Part shown: positions 46,501 to 52,546 of the stretch, in pieces
Layout of the letters: the number at the start of each line of letters is the position of its first letter
Position numbering within the stretch: the first letter of the stretch is position 1
Origin: Acidobacteria bacterium 28-9
GTDB lineage: Bacteria; Acidobacteriota; Blastocatellia; Pyrinomonadales; Pyrinomonadaceae
NCBI GenBank assembly: GCA_002050355.1
Contig: MWYY01000054.1
Span: 1 to 54,556 of the forward strand
DNA length: 54,556 nt
Direction of reading: 5' to 3'
Made by a program: the position numbers and the translations under genes
Notes under the pieces: model-generated
Seen by the model: only the letters and a program-made list of their open reading frames with translations
Told to the model about the DNA's origin: nothing
Databases searched by the model: none

Positions 46501-47281
46501 TACAGGGCGTTTTAGTTGCGCGTCTCCAAACGTGCAGCAAATACCCGGAAAAAGCGAATTAGGAAAAGCAGTCCGCCGTGCTTTCATTTGCGAACCGGGC
46601 AACAAACTCATCGTTGCCGACTTCTCACAAATGGAGCTTCGAGTGCTGGCGCATTACAGTCAGGACGAAACACTGCTAAAAGCCTATTGCACAGGCGAAG
46701 AAACGGACTTGCATACCATTACGGCGCAAAACATCTTCGGCAAAAATGATGTCGATAAAAACGAGCGCGGCATTGCCAAGATGATTAACTTCGGAATTGC
46801 CTATGGCATAACCGATGTCGGACTTTACAGGCGTTTGACGGCAACCGGAATAGATACCACGCCGAAAGACTGCAAGCGGTACATTTCAGATTATTTCAAA
46901 ACTTATAAAGGCGTGAAAAGTTTTTTAACTAAAGTTGATAAAACCATCCGAACTCGAGGTTATGTCAAAAATCTGTTTGGCAGAAGACGCCGATTAAAAG
47001 GAAACAACGCCCGCGAAATTCGTCAAGCCCAAAACTTCATCATTCAGGCAACGTCCGCCGACTTGGTGAAACGGTCGATGGTTGCGCTCGATAGCAAACT
47101 TCCTGAAGGCGCACAACTAATCTCAATGGTTCACGACGAGCTAATTATCGAATGCCGCGCGGACCACGCCGAAGATGTTTTGAGCATTGTCGTTGAAGTA
47201 ATGCAGGACACGCCCGAAGGCTTCACCGTGCCGATGCCGGTTGACGCTAAAATAGTCGATTGCTGGGCAGATGCTAAATAA
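43520..47281 (+). CDS. P-loop ATPase fused to family-A DNA polymerase with proofreading exonuclease
   Basis: 1253 aa. Residues 25-50 hold a zinc-like CPTC. An ATPase module follows, with Walker A GDTGSGKT near 291 and Walker B TMVIDEAN near 332. A linker (about 620-690) is rich in threonine. A DEDDy exonuclease has VAVDTETEP near 703, IFHNAKFDIG and YARNDARYTF. The polymerase has TGRFSCASPNVQQIPG, motif A VADFSQMELRVLAH near 1030, motif B KMINFGIAYG near 1084 and motif C MVHDELIIE near 1202. All catalytic residues are present. It probably opens and copies the element's DNA. Alternative: two genes artificially fused by a missed stop, but no stop or start signal is seen in the linker. Confidence 0.92.
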   Translation: MRTTSEFTATFDAQDIQYQTESDGSLLTTCPTCKIEGRETKAKIFPDGNHACPRNTGEEGREHRRLMLDAWDLSPCVKPSAFMSETILNGNLTIEVEPGLRDKQKVTARNCTSVLNLHIFALADSSARAKFVKGLNLTVDEAAETSRTLIDLADRFNRVSDAAACEDPEPEPEVIPVLFKELADGRRAELTRQGFAVYDPLTKTTSYEYGLEDSDGTVYVPLLDDVTRDHILLPEGITEYNTDKALLAEVECFLRSQVDISERDLKLVSTYVLLTYLVDRMKTIPYLRAVGDTGSGKTRLISAVGSLCRMPCFTVSITAASLFRVIDKYAPTMVIDEANFEKGSDDASALMQISLSGYKNGNSVLRTEKNGNGELTPKSYKTFGAKIYAGIKISDSPAFENRCHKIVMQETKRDDIELIVSDEDELRAETLRGKLTLWRLRNFDMDIKSRIKSAQQEFKKQPVSKRLVEISLPLFALIEDEETKVDFIASLQTRTTTAALEKSDTTDGQIIEIIWHLIYEKKFSDENSDDFEIIFREYDKSMVTSVEGKPDERLRVGVIAEKFNENLLEKYHKDEAFIGNRLNKLGLKRDRISRRSSGEFYQKRAIVFDASLLKNLFENYNLAIFPDLVVVTVVSDASPVDTAINLTTTLEDSNDGCRQVKPLKEKELGEVTTATTTKSEKTVKKEKTAFFEEKSDAVISNLVAVDTETEPFNKKLGIDHRNAKMIGMSLSLDGQAADYETDKEAWQFLMPDVEQTVIFHNAKFDIGVLQRAGLPVPAKFEDTLIAAHLLDENIAHGLKPLAKKYLGIDEPITFDEADKMRLLDPEVFDEYARNDARYTFRLWEQFRTEIDEQELTEVYEMEKQLLPVVMNMETKGMKIDTESLATIEREVKAESERLKTEIFDLAGMEFELNKPLSVGTVLFDKLGLKCPKQTAKGARSVDSESLKEIAHPLAVKVFEYRSIDKLANTFIKVLPKFADKNGRIHPEFKPLGAATGRFSCASPNVQQIPGKSELGKAVRRAFICEPGNKLIVADFSQMELRVLAHYSQDETLLKAYCTGEETDLHTITAQNIFGKNDVDKNERGIAKMINFGIAYGITDVGLYRRLTATGIDTTPKDCKRYISDYFKTYKGVKSFLTKVDKTIRTRGYVKNLFGRRRRLKGNNAREIRQAQNFIIQATSADLVKRSMVALDSKLPEGAQLISMVHDELIIECRADHAEDVLSIVVEVMQDTPEGFTVPMPVDAKIVDCWADAK
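45403..45550. repeat. Nested inverted repeats with iteron-like motif in the linker
   Basis: Outer arms GGTTGTCGTCACCGTCGTCA (45403-45422) and TGACGACGGCGACGACAACC (45531-45550) match in 19 of 20. Inner arms TTAACCTGACGACA (45450-45463) and its exact complement at 45488-45501 are perfect over 14 bp. Around six copies of GTCGTCA or TGACGAC occur in 150 bases. The DNA lies inside the polymerase gene, where it encodes the module linker. Confidence 0.8.
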
Positions 47282-47344
47282 AAAGAATGGTAAGTATAGG
47301 CTCGACCGATAAAAGACGCTCACAGAGCAAGGATAATTAAGAAT

Positions 47345-48237
47345 ATGGCAAAAGAATTTTACGAAGAATACAAACCAAGACAGGAGACGCTTAAACTTAT
47401 TGAAAAGTGCAACGTGATTCTCGAAGACTACGACTCGCAAGGCTACGATATGACGCTGCGCCAACTCTACTACCAACTTGTCAAGGAAAATGAAATACCG
47501 AATAACAAAAAACAATACGACCGCTTGGGAAGCATTATAAACAAGGCGCGTCTAGCCGGGCTTATCGACTGGAGTTTTATTGTTGACCGAAAGCGCAAAT
47601 TTGAAAAATTATCTCACTGGAATAGTCCCGGAGAGATACTTGATGCGGTTTCCAAGCAATACAGAATTGATAAGTGGGCTACCCAGACTTACCGACCTGA
47701 AGTGTGGTTTGAAAAGGATGCGCTGACGGGAATTTTCGAGCGTGTATGCCAGGAATTTGATGTGCCGTATTTTGCTACCATCGGCTATAACTCACAAAGC
47801 GCGATGTGGAAAGCCGGGCGACAACGGCTTAAAGGTTGGAGAGAGAACGGACAAGTGCCGATTATCTTTTATCTCGGAGACCACGACCCAAGCGGACTTC
47901 ATATGACGGTGGATGTTTTGGAACGGCTTCAATTATTCTGCGGTTTTTCCGTAGAAGTCAGACGGCTGGCTTTGAATATGCCGCAAGTCGAGCAATACAA
48001 TCCGCCACCAAATTTTGCGAAAGATACCGACTCACGTTTCGAGGAATATAAAAAACGATACGGCACGGACTCTTGGGAGTTAGACGCACTCAACCCTGAA
48101 ATCTTATCAAAGTTGGTCAAACCCAACTTGAAAAACTGATTGACCCGGACGCTTGGGACGCTGCGGTAGATAGAGAACATCACGAACGCCAACTGCTGGA
48201 AAAAATAAGCAGAGACTTAAACCAAACAGGAAATTGA
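47345..48237 (+). CDS. Spo11/topoisomerase VI A-like Toprim protein (frameshifted near the end)
   Basis: Length about 297 aa. DMTLRQLYYQLV near residues 35-46 holds a candidate active-site tyrosine (Y42 or Y43), as in TopoVI-A/Spo11. The Toprim core is EVWFEKDALTG (E123) and YLGDHDPSG (D179, D181). Such proteins cut DNA with a covalent tyrosine link. The simple frame ends at 48139, but another frame reads GQTQLEKLIDPDAWDAAVDR ... ISRDLNQTGN to 48237, ending 3 bases before the next gene. One missing base near 48116 would restore it. No TopoVI-B partner is present, so strand cleavage is not proven. Confidence 0.75.
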
Positions 48238-48240
48238 AAT

Positions 48241-48690
48241 ATGGAAGATTTGAGAAAAACAAACGGAAAACAAACGGCAACGGGCAAATTCGCGCCCGGT
48301 AATAAAAAAATGTCCGAAGATGTCCTAAAAAGTCCGATGAAAATTGCAAACCGAGAAAAAGCAATAACCGCATTGCTTGAATCCGTTTCGATAACCGATG
48401 CCGCGAAAAAGTGCGGATTAAACGAAAAGACGCTCCGAAGATATTTAGAAGACACGGAATTTCAAACGGAGTTTCGAGCGGCGCGGCGCGTCGTCTTTGA
48501 ACAAAACATTATCCGCCTGCAATCGCTTCACGCGGGCGCGGTTGACACGCTCGAAAGAAATTTGAATTGTGAGAATCCTTCGGTTGAAGTTCGCGCCGCG
48601 CAAATCATTATCGAAGGCAGCCGCAAGGATTTTGAAACGCTCGATGTTTTATCGAGGTTGGAGTTGTTAGAAAATGCAGTTGAGAAGTAG
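48241..48690 (+). CDS. Helix-turn-helix protein, phage terminase small-subunit-like
   Basis: 149 aa. The middle, AITALLESVSITDAAKKCGLNEKTLRRYLEDTEFQTEFRAAR, is an HTH DNA-binding module like those of phage terminase small subunits and related element proteins. Its N-terminus has KTNGKQTATGKFAPGNK, a basic stretch. The C-terminal helices (VVFEQNIIRLQ ... LSRLELLENAVEK) could form an oligomer. There is no terminase large subunit near, so a packaging role is not supported; it may instead bind the origin or control genes. Confidence 0.65.
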   Translation: MEDLRKTNGKQTATGKFAPGNKKMSEDVLKSPMKIANREKAITALLESVSITDAAKKCGLNEKTLRRYLEDTEFQTEFRAARRVVFEQNIIRLQSLHAGAVDTLERNLNCENPSVEVRAAQIIIEGSRKDFETLDVLSRLELLENAVEK

Positions 48691-48928
48691 ATTAAAAAAA
48701 ATGGAAAAACAATTAAACGTAAGCGTATTTTGCGCTTGCCCGGACACGCCGAAATTTGAGTTTATCGAGCGGCGCGGCGGCGAAACGGACACGGTTATAA
48801 CTTCGGTTGCCGATTCGTGCGAACAATGCCGCAAACCGATCGGAAAGCAAACAATCATAATTAACTACGTGAAATCGCAAAAGCCGGACTGGATGAACGA
48901 TGAACAATACGCGGCGGCATACGCATAA
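48674..48928 (+). CDS. Small Cys-containing protein, paralogue 1
   Basis: 84 aa. LRSRLKKMEKQLNVSVFCACPDTPKF at the start, then CEQCRKPIGK, giving two cysteine pairs. The start overlaps the end of the previous gene by 17 bases. It shares its leading -RLxKxEKQLNV- and C-x-C-PDT pattern with the next gene. No known family. Confidence 0.6.
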   Translation: MQLRSRLKKMEKQLNVSVFCACPDTPKFEFIERRGGETDTVITSVADSCEQCRKPIGKQTIIINYVKSQKPDWMNDEQYAAAYA

Positions 48929-48942
48929 TTAGGTGAAAAAGA

Positions 48943-49263
48943 ATGAACATTCAAACCCGGCTAACTAAACTCGAAAAACAACTAAACGTAACCGATGATT
49001 TGTGCCGATGCCCTGACACGTTAGCTTTAGCGAATACGCCGTTCTGGAAGTGTTGTTACAAGTGCGGCAAAGATATAGATGTAACCACCTGGCAAAGCTG
49101 GCGCATGGTCCACGTAACCCCTGATACCAACTATTTTGCCTTTGGTCTGCGGCGAGATGACAGCAACGAGTTGAAGGGTAAGCCAAACGATTATTTCAAG
49201 CCGCAGGTTTTTGAAGTATTGCGGGCGTGGGAACTCTTGGACCAAACAGAAGAGCAGACATGA
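48943..49263 (+). CDS. Small Cys-containing protein, paralogue 2
   Basis: 106 aa. MNIQTRLTKLEKQLNVTDDLCRCPDTLAL then WKCCYKCGKDIDVTTWQ. It parallels the previous small gene: a coiled N-terminus and two cysteine pairs. The stop codon overlaps the ATG of the third gene (ACATGAC), so they are translationally linked. Function unknown. Confidence 0.6.
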   Translation: MNIQTRLTKLEKQLNVTDDLCRCPDTLALANTPFWKCCYKCGKDIDVTTWQSWRMVHVTPDTNYFAFGLRRDDSNELKGKPNDYFKPQVFEVLRAWELLDQTEEQT

Positions 49264-49412
49264 CAAACATTTTAACCCGGTTGAAAAGGCTTGAACGGCA
49301 CTTTGAACTCCACGTCTTTAAACTTTTAACAGTTCGGCAGCTTCAGTTTATGAAACAAACGCGCAATTTGATTAAGCCCACCCCCCGACCGAACAAATGT
49401 TCACCTCTTTAA
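49260..49412 (+). CDS. Short paralogue 3, possibly truncated
   Basis: 50 aa, MTNILTRLKRLERHFELHVFKLL, with the same leading RL-K/R-LE pattern but no cysteine pair before the stop. It may be a shortened version or a real small coiled-coil protein. It ends the element's rightward gene set, with a terminator 42 bases later. Confidence 0.5.
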   Translation: MTNILTRLKRLERHFELHVFKLLTVRQLQFMKQTRNLIKPTPRPNKCSPL

Positions 49413-49453
49413 TCTCACCTGTCCATCTGCCGGTTTGCCCGCCGAAACAAAAG

Positions 49454-49487
49454 AAGCCGCAAGCGTCAAAACTTGCGGCTTTTCTAT
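49454..49487 (+). terminator. Rho-independent terminator of the element's rightward operon
   Basis: AAGCCGCAAG-CGTCAAAA-CTTGCGGCTT followed by TTCTATTTT. It is 42 bases beyond the last small gene and close to the likely right border. Confidence 0.88.
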
Positions 49488-49612
49488 TTTGCAACATTTC
49501 GATATTTAAGGTGTGTATTCAGTTAGGAACGTTTTTCATTTACACTCCTTTTGAATGTTGAGCCTACCCGGAGTTTTGGGCGGGCTTTTTTACTATTAGA
49601 ATTTACAAGGGT
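49488..49612. other. Probable right border of the integrative element
   Basis: No gene. It contains GCCTACCC and GGGCGGGC followed by T7, a weaker second terminator (49563-49591). The attC-like fragment starts after it, so the junction with cassette DNA must be near 49600, but no attachment repeat was seen. Confidence 0.4.
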
Positions 49613-49650
49613 TTTAACAAAGTAGCTGCCCGCGCCCTCACGTCCAATGA
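49613..49650 (+). repeat. Left part of an interrupted attC-like site
   Basis: TTTTAACAAAGTAGCTGCCC then GCGCCCTCACGTCCAATGA. It aligns with 52428-52462 of the complete attC-like site (AACAAAGTCGCTG and CGCCCTCACGTCCATTGA). The matching R box lies on the other side of the IS110 element, at 50992. Confidence 0.6.
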
Positions 49651-49652
49651 CT

Positions 49653-49702
49653 TCCTATGCAAAGTCAAATGTTAAGCTCCTATGCAAAGTCAAATGTTAA
49701 GC
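49653..49702 (+). repeat. 25-bp tandem repeat, two copies, at the IS110 3' end
   Basis: TCCTATGCAAAGTCAAATGT plus TAAGC at 49653-49677, repeated exactly at 49678-49702. The second copy includes the transposase stop codon. It may be a duplicated end of the element. Confidence 0.85.
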
Positions 49703-50744
49703 TGCGGCATTCAGTTGTCGCAGCTTACGGTTATACAAACGGTCTTCCAAATACCAGTAGTCCAATTCTTTCTTTAACATCACAAAGATTATTGTCAACA
49801 ACTTTCTCGCTGTCGCACAGATTGCTTTGCCCGAACCCTTTTCTTTTTTTGCGAGAGTAAAAGTCCATCAACGGCGTGTTCGTTCGGCTGACCATCGAGA
49901 GAACCGCTCTGATCGCCACCGTCCGAAGGCGTTTCCTGCCCTGTTTGGTGATATGTCCTTGTTTACTTGTCTGATTCGATTGACGGATTGAAGTTGCCAA
50001 GCCCGAATAAGCGACCAGTTGTTTGCTCGTTTCAAACAGGTGAATATCGCCGATTTCCGCCAGCAGACTGATTGCCGACAAAAGATTCAACCCGTGCAGT
50101 TGAAGAAGCCGTTTGACTCCCGCCAGAGTTTTGCCGAGACGGACAATTTCGGCTTCCAACTCGGCAATCTCTTTATCGAGTTCGGCAATCTGCCGCAGTG
50201 CCGACTCCAGGATAACTTTGTCCGCCGCTGATAAGTCATCGCGCGTCCGCAGCCGTTCGCGGGCAACACCAGAGGCAAAAGCCGAACGCGAAAGCGCGAT
50301 CCCGTTTCGCGTGAGCGCGGCGTGTCCCATATTCTTCAGCTTGGTTCTGAGTCCGACAATCGTTTCTCTGGCTTGCAGCAGATGCCGAAGTTGTCGAACC
50401 TTCTCCGACGGAACGGGAACTTCCGGCAAATGGTCGAGTTTCAAAAAACGAGCCAAAGCCTGTGCATCCGCCTTGTCCGTTTTTTTCTTCGACGCGGCGA
50501 TAATGGCAAACCGATAAGTATCTACCAGAACAATACGACCAACATAAGTTTTGATTTGGTCGTAAAAGTAATAAATGTTCTGCGTTACTTCGACCGCCAC
50601 CGCATCTTCTTTTCTCAATTCAGATGTGAAACGACTGATTCCGGCTTTTGAGAGCGGGAAGGTTTCCAACTGCAAAGTTTCGTCTTCGTTTAAAAAACAG
50701 ACGACAAAATTCGTTTTATGTAAATCAACTCCGATATATCTCAC
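49697..50744 (-). CDS. IS110-family transposase, frameshifted near the C-terminus
   Basis: 349 aa when corrected. The N-terminal RuvC-like DEDD domain starts YIGVDLHKTNFVVCF, with VEVTQNIYYFYD and DKADAQALARFL. The C-terminal domain has HGLNLLSAISLLAEIGD and LVAYSGLATSIRQS, with the reactive serine of the family. After FYSRKK a run of seven A (six expected) shifts the frame; the other frame then reads KGSGKAICATARKLLTIIFV ... RKLRQLNAAA, the usual family end. With seven A the protein ends in GRPFV at 49731. It recombines DNA using a guide RNA from its own end. Confidence 0.85.
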
Positions 50745-50991
50745 AAGTCTTTCCTCCTTATTTTGATTGGAGGTTCTTGATAAGAAAAGAAACTGCTCGG
50801 TGTATTTCCACGCTCCTATTCGGGATCAAAAAGTCCCATACCGTAATGCGGGTCAGGGTTCAAATTGGTCACACTGTTAGCCGGGCTTTATTGCCCAAAA
50901 TCATTGCCGACCCTCACCCCGTTTCTTGTCTGCGACCTCCGAAAAGTATCACAAACATCATACGCCGATTCTTTTGCTTGTATCACGACCT
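50745..50991 (-). ncRNA. Candidate bridge RNA region of the IS110 element
   Basis: Non-coding element end upstream of the transposase. On it are hairpins GGGC-TTTATT-GCCC (50883-50896) and GGGA-TCAAAAAG-TCCC (50822-50837), and other partial pairings. IS110-group elements are known to encode a guide RNA here that bridges donor and target. The limits and loops were not worked out. No coding frame with a start signal is present. Confidence 0.5.
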
Positions 50992-51003
50992 GTTATGTCG
51001 CCC
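50992..51003 (+). repeat. Outer R-box of the interrupted attC-like site
   Basis: GTTATGTCGCCC, whose complement GGGCGACATAAC follows the amidohydrolase stop codon on the minus strand. Ten of its bases (GCGACATAAC) are the exact complement of GTTATGTCGC ahead of the same gene, read on the minus strand at 52367-52358. Confidence 0.6.
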
Positions 51004-51004
51004 G

Positions 51005-52345
51005 TTATTCTTTAGGAGTTTCGATAAAATAGCCTTGCTTGAAACGTAATCTGATATTTTTAATTTGCTCGAAATTCGTTAATGGATTGCCGTCGAGAAC
51101 GAGAAAACTTGCTTCATAACCGTCGCGCAAGAAACCTATTTTTCGTTTAGGGAAAATAGCTTGCGGTGTTGTTTCGCAAGCTATTTTCAAAAGTTCAGGA
51201 TTCGTAAATACTTTGAAGCTGGAGAGAAGCAGGATTTCAGGCAGCGAAGTTTGTCTAAATTGGTCGCTGCCGATAAGCAATTTTACGCCGTGTCGTTTGA
51301 GCATCAGAAGATTTGGAATAATAACTTGTGTTTTGGCTTCTTCCGCCCGTTGCGGATCGTCACCTAAGTCCGCCTTCAGCCAGCTGAGAGTTGTAATCAC
51401 CCGAACGCCGTGCCTTGCCGCAAGTTTCGCGTCCGCTTCTGAAATGAGAAAATGTTCGTTATCAAGAAAATGTTCATTTCCGAGTTTTTTATCAAAATCT
51501 ACAAATGGAAGATGCGCAATTTCATCTGCTCCGGCGACAACCGCATTATGAAAATCCGTCGCCGTTGAAATATGAACTGAAACATAGAGTCTGGCTTCGT
51601 GCGCCAGCCTGACGATTTCAGGCAGAAATTTCGGGTTTATACCTGTTTTTTTCGGATTATCTTTATTCATCCCGAATTGCTCGGAATCATTCAGAAACAC
51701 TTTGACGAAATCCGGCTTGCCTGCAAGCAGTAATTTCCAACGTCCCGGAATGTCTTTCGCGTCATCAACAATCAATACCGCTTTGCCGTCAAAATCGCGC
51801 TCCGTCCATTCTTTGGGAATAACTCCGAATTCTTGAAATTGCCGAATTATCTCCAACGGATGCCCGCCGCTTCCAGTAAAGCCTTGCAGCGCGGTGATAA
51901 AATCAACGCTCGTCGGGCGATTTAGTTTAGAGATAAACTGTGAAACGATATATGGCAGATTCCCTTCGTCTTTGACATAGAAAACGCCGTCGCGCAAATA
52001 GTTTTGAATGTATTCATCAACGCGCTGCGGTTCGAGCCAATGATTATGTCCTTCGGCGAATGCAGGAATGACAAAACCATTTTTCAAGTCAATCGTTTCA
52101 TCAATTCTCGCCGTCTTTTTACTCGTCAATACACCGCCCGCAGAATAAAAACTCCGGCGGCGAAAACCTTTTCCGTCAAACCATTGACCGTTTATAAATT
52201 GATATGATTTTTGTTTTGGCAAAGGCGACTGTGCCTTAAGTTCCGTCAATGGATTTTGCAAGCAAGGAAGCAAAAATGTAAATGCCAACAGAAAGATTAA
52301 AAATTTAATCGTGAATGTTTTCATCATTGTATATCTTACCGACAT
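51005..52345 (-). CDS. Secreted amidohydrolase-family protein, in a cassette-like unit
   Basis: 446 aa. Signal peptide (about 8-35: FLIFLLAFTFLLPCLQ). The metal-dependent hydrolase barrel shows FAEGHNHW with the HxH-like pair, VSVHIST, ADEIAHLPF and LIGSDQF with the final aspartate. A metal-bridging lysine is not obvious. It likely hydrolyses an amide or related bond in the periplasm; substrate unknown. ATG 52345 or the two adjacent ATGs at 52327/52324 may start it. Its stop codon (TAA) lies directly against an attC-like R box, and its upstream side against another, as in an integron cassette. Confidence 0.82.
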   Translation of the reverse strand: MSVRYTMMKTFTIKFLIFLLAFTFLLPCLQNPLTELKAQSPLPKQKSYQFINGQWFDGKGFRRRSFYSAGGVLTSKKTARIDETIDLKNGFVIPAFAEGHNHWLEPQRVDEYIQNYLRDGVFYVKDEGNLPYIVSQFISKLNRPTSVDFITALQGFTGSGGHPLEIIRQFQEFGVIPKEWTERDFDGKAVLIVDDAKDIPGRWKLLLAGKPDFVKVFLNDSEQFGMNKDNPKKTGINPKFLPEIVRLAHEARLYVSVHISTATDFHNAVVAGADEIAHLPFVDFDKKLGNEHFLDNEHFLISEADAKLAARHGVRVITTLSWLKADLGDDPQRAEEAKTQVIIPNLLMLKRHGVKLLIGSDQFRQTSLPEILLLSSFKVFTNPELLKIACETTPQAIFPKRKIGFLRDGYEASFLVLDGNPLTNFEQIKNIRLRFKQGYFIETPKE

Positions 52346-52357
52346 TTTACAAGAGAA

Positions 52358-52475
52358 GCGACATAACGATTGAGATGACGTGGGGCGAAACCGCTACGGA
52401 CAAGCTAAGGGTAACAAAGCCCGTTGATAACAAAGTCGCTGTTTCGCCCTCACGTCCATTGAATTGTTCGGCGGC
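52358..52475 (-). repeat. Complete attC-like site between two hydrolase genes
   Basis: Plus-strand AACGAT (52385 is not part of it; 52365-52370) pairs with ATTGTT (52463-52468). After an unpaired gap, GATGACGTG-GGGCGAAAC (52374-52391) pairs with GTTTCGCCC-T-CACGTC-C-ATT (52441-52460), leaving T52450 and C52457 bulged on one arm only. A 43-base loop of further structure lies between. R boxes, an unpaired centre, one-sided bulges and a variable loop are the attC layout. Bulges lie on the arm next to the upstream gene's stop, as expected for the L'' side. Confidence 0.65.
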
Positions 52476-52546
52476 GTTTTACTTAACACAAACTGCTTTT
52501 AAATTTACCCAATGCAAATTTCCAATAGATTGGAAAACTTCTAAAA

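Larger units (their letters stand above)
49651..50991. mobile_element. IS110-family element inserted in the attC-like site
   Basis: About 1.34 kb. Limits are set by where the two halves of the attC-like site resume (CCAATGA on the left, GTTATGT on the right), within a few bases. The transposase reads leftward; 46 bases follow its stop, and about 245 bases precede its start. A long upstream non-coding end is the IS110-group layout, in which that end encodes the bridge RNA. No terminal inverted repeat is evident, as is normal for this family. Confidence 0.75.

Noticed and set aside
48241..48690. Evidence for a complete prophage
   Set aside because: Only a terminase-small-like HTH protein is present; no large terminase, portal, capsid or tail gene was found.
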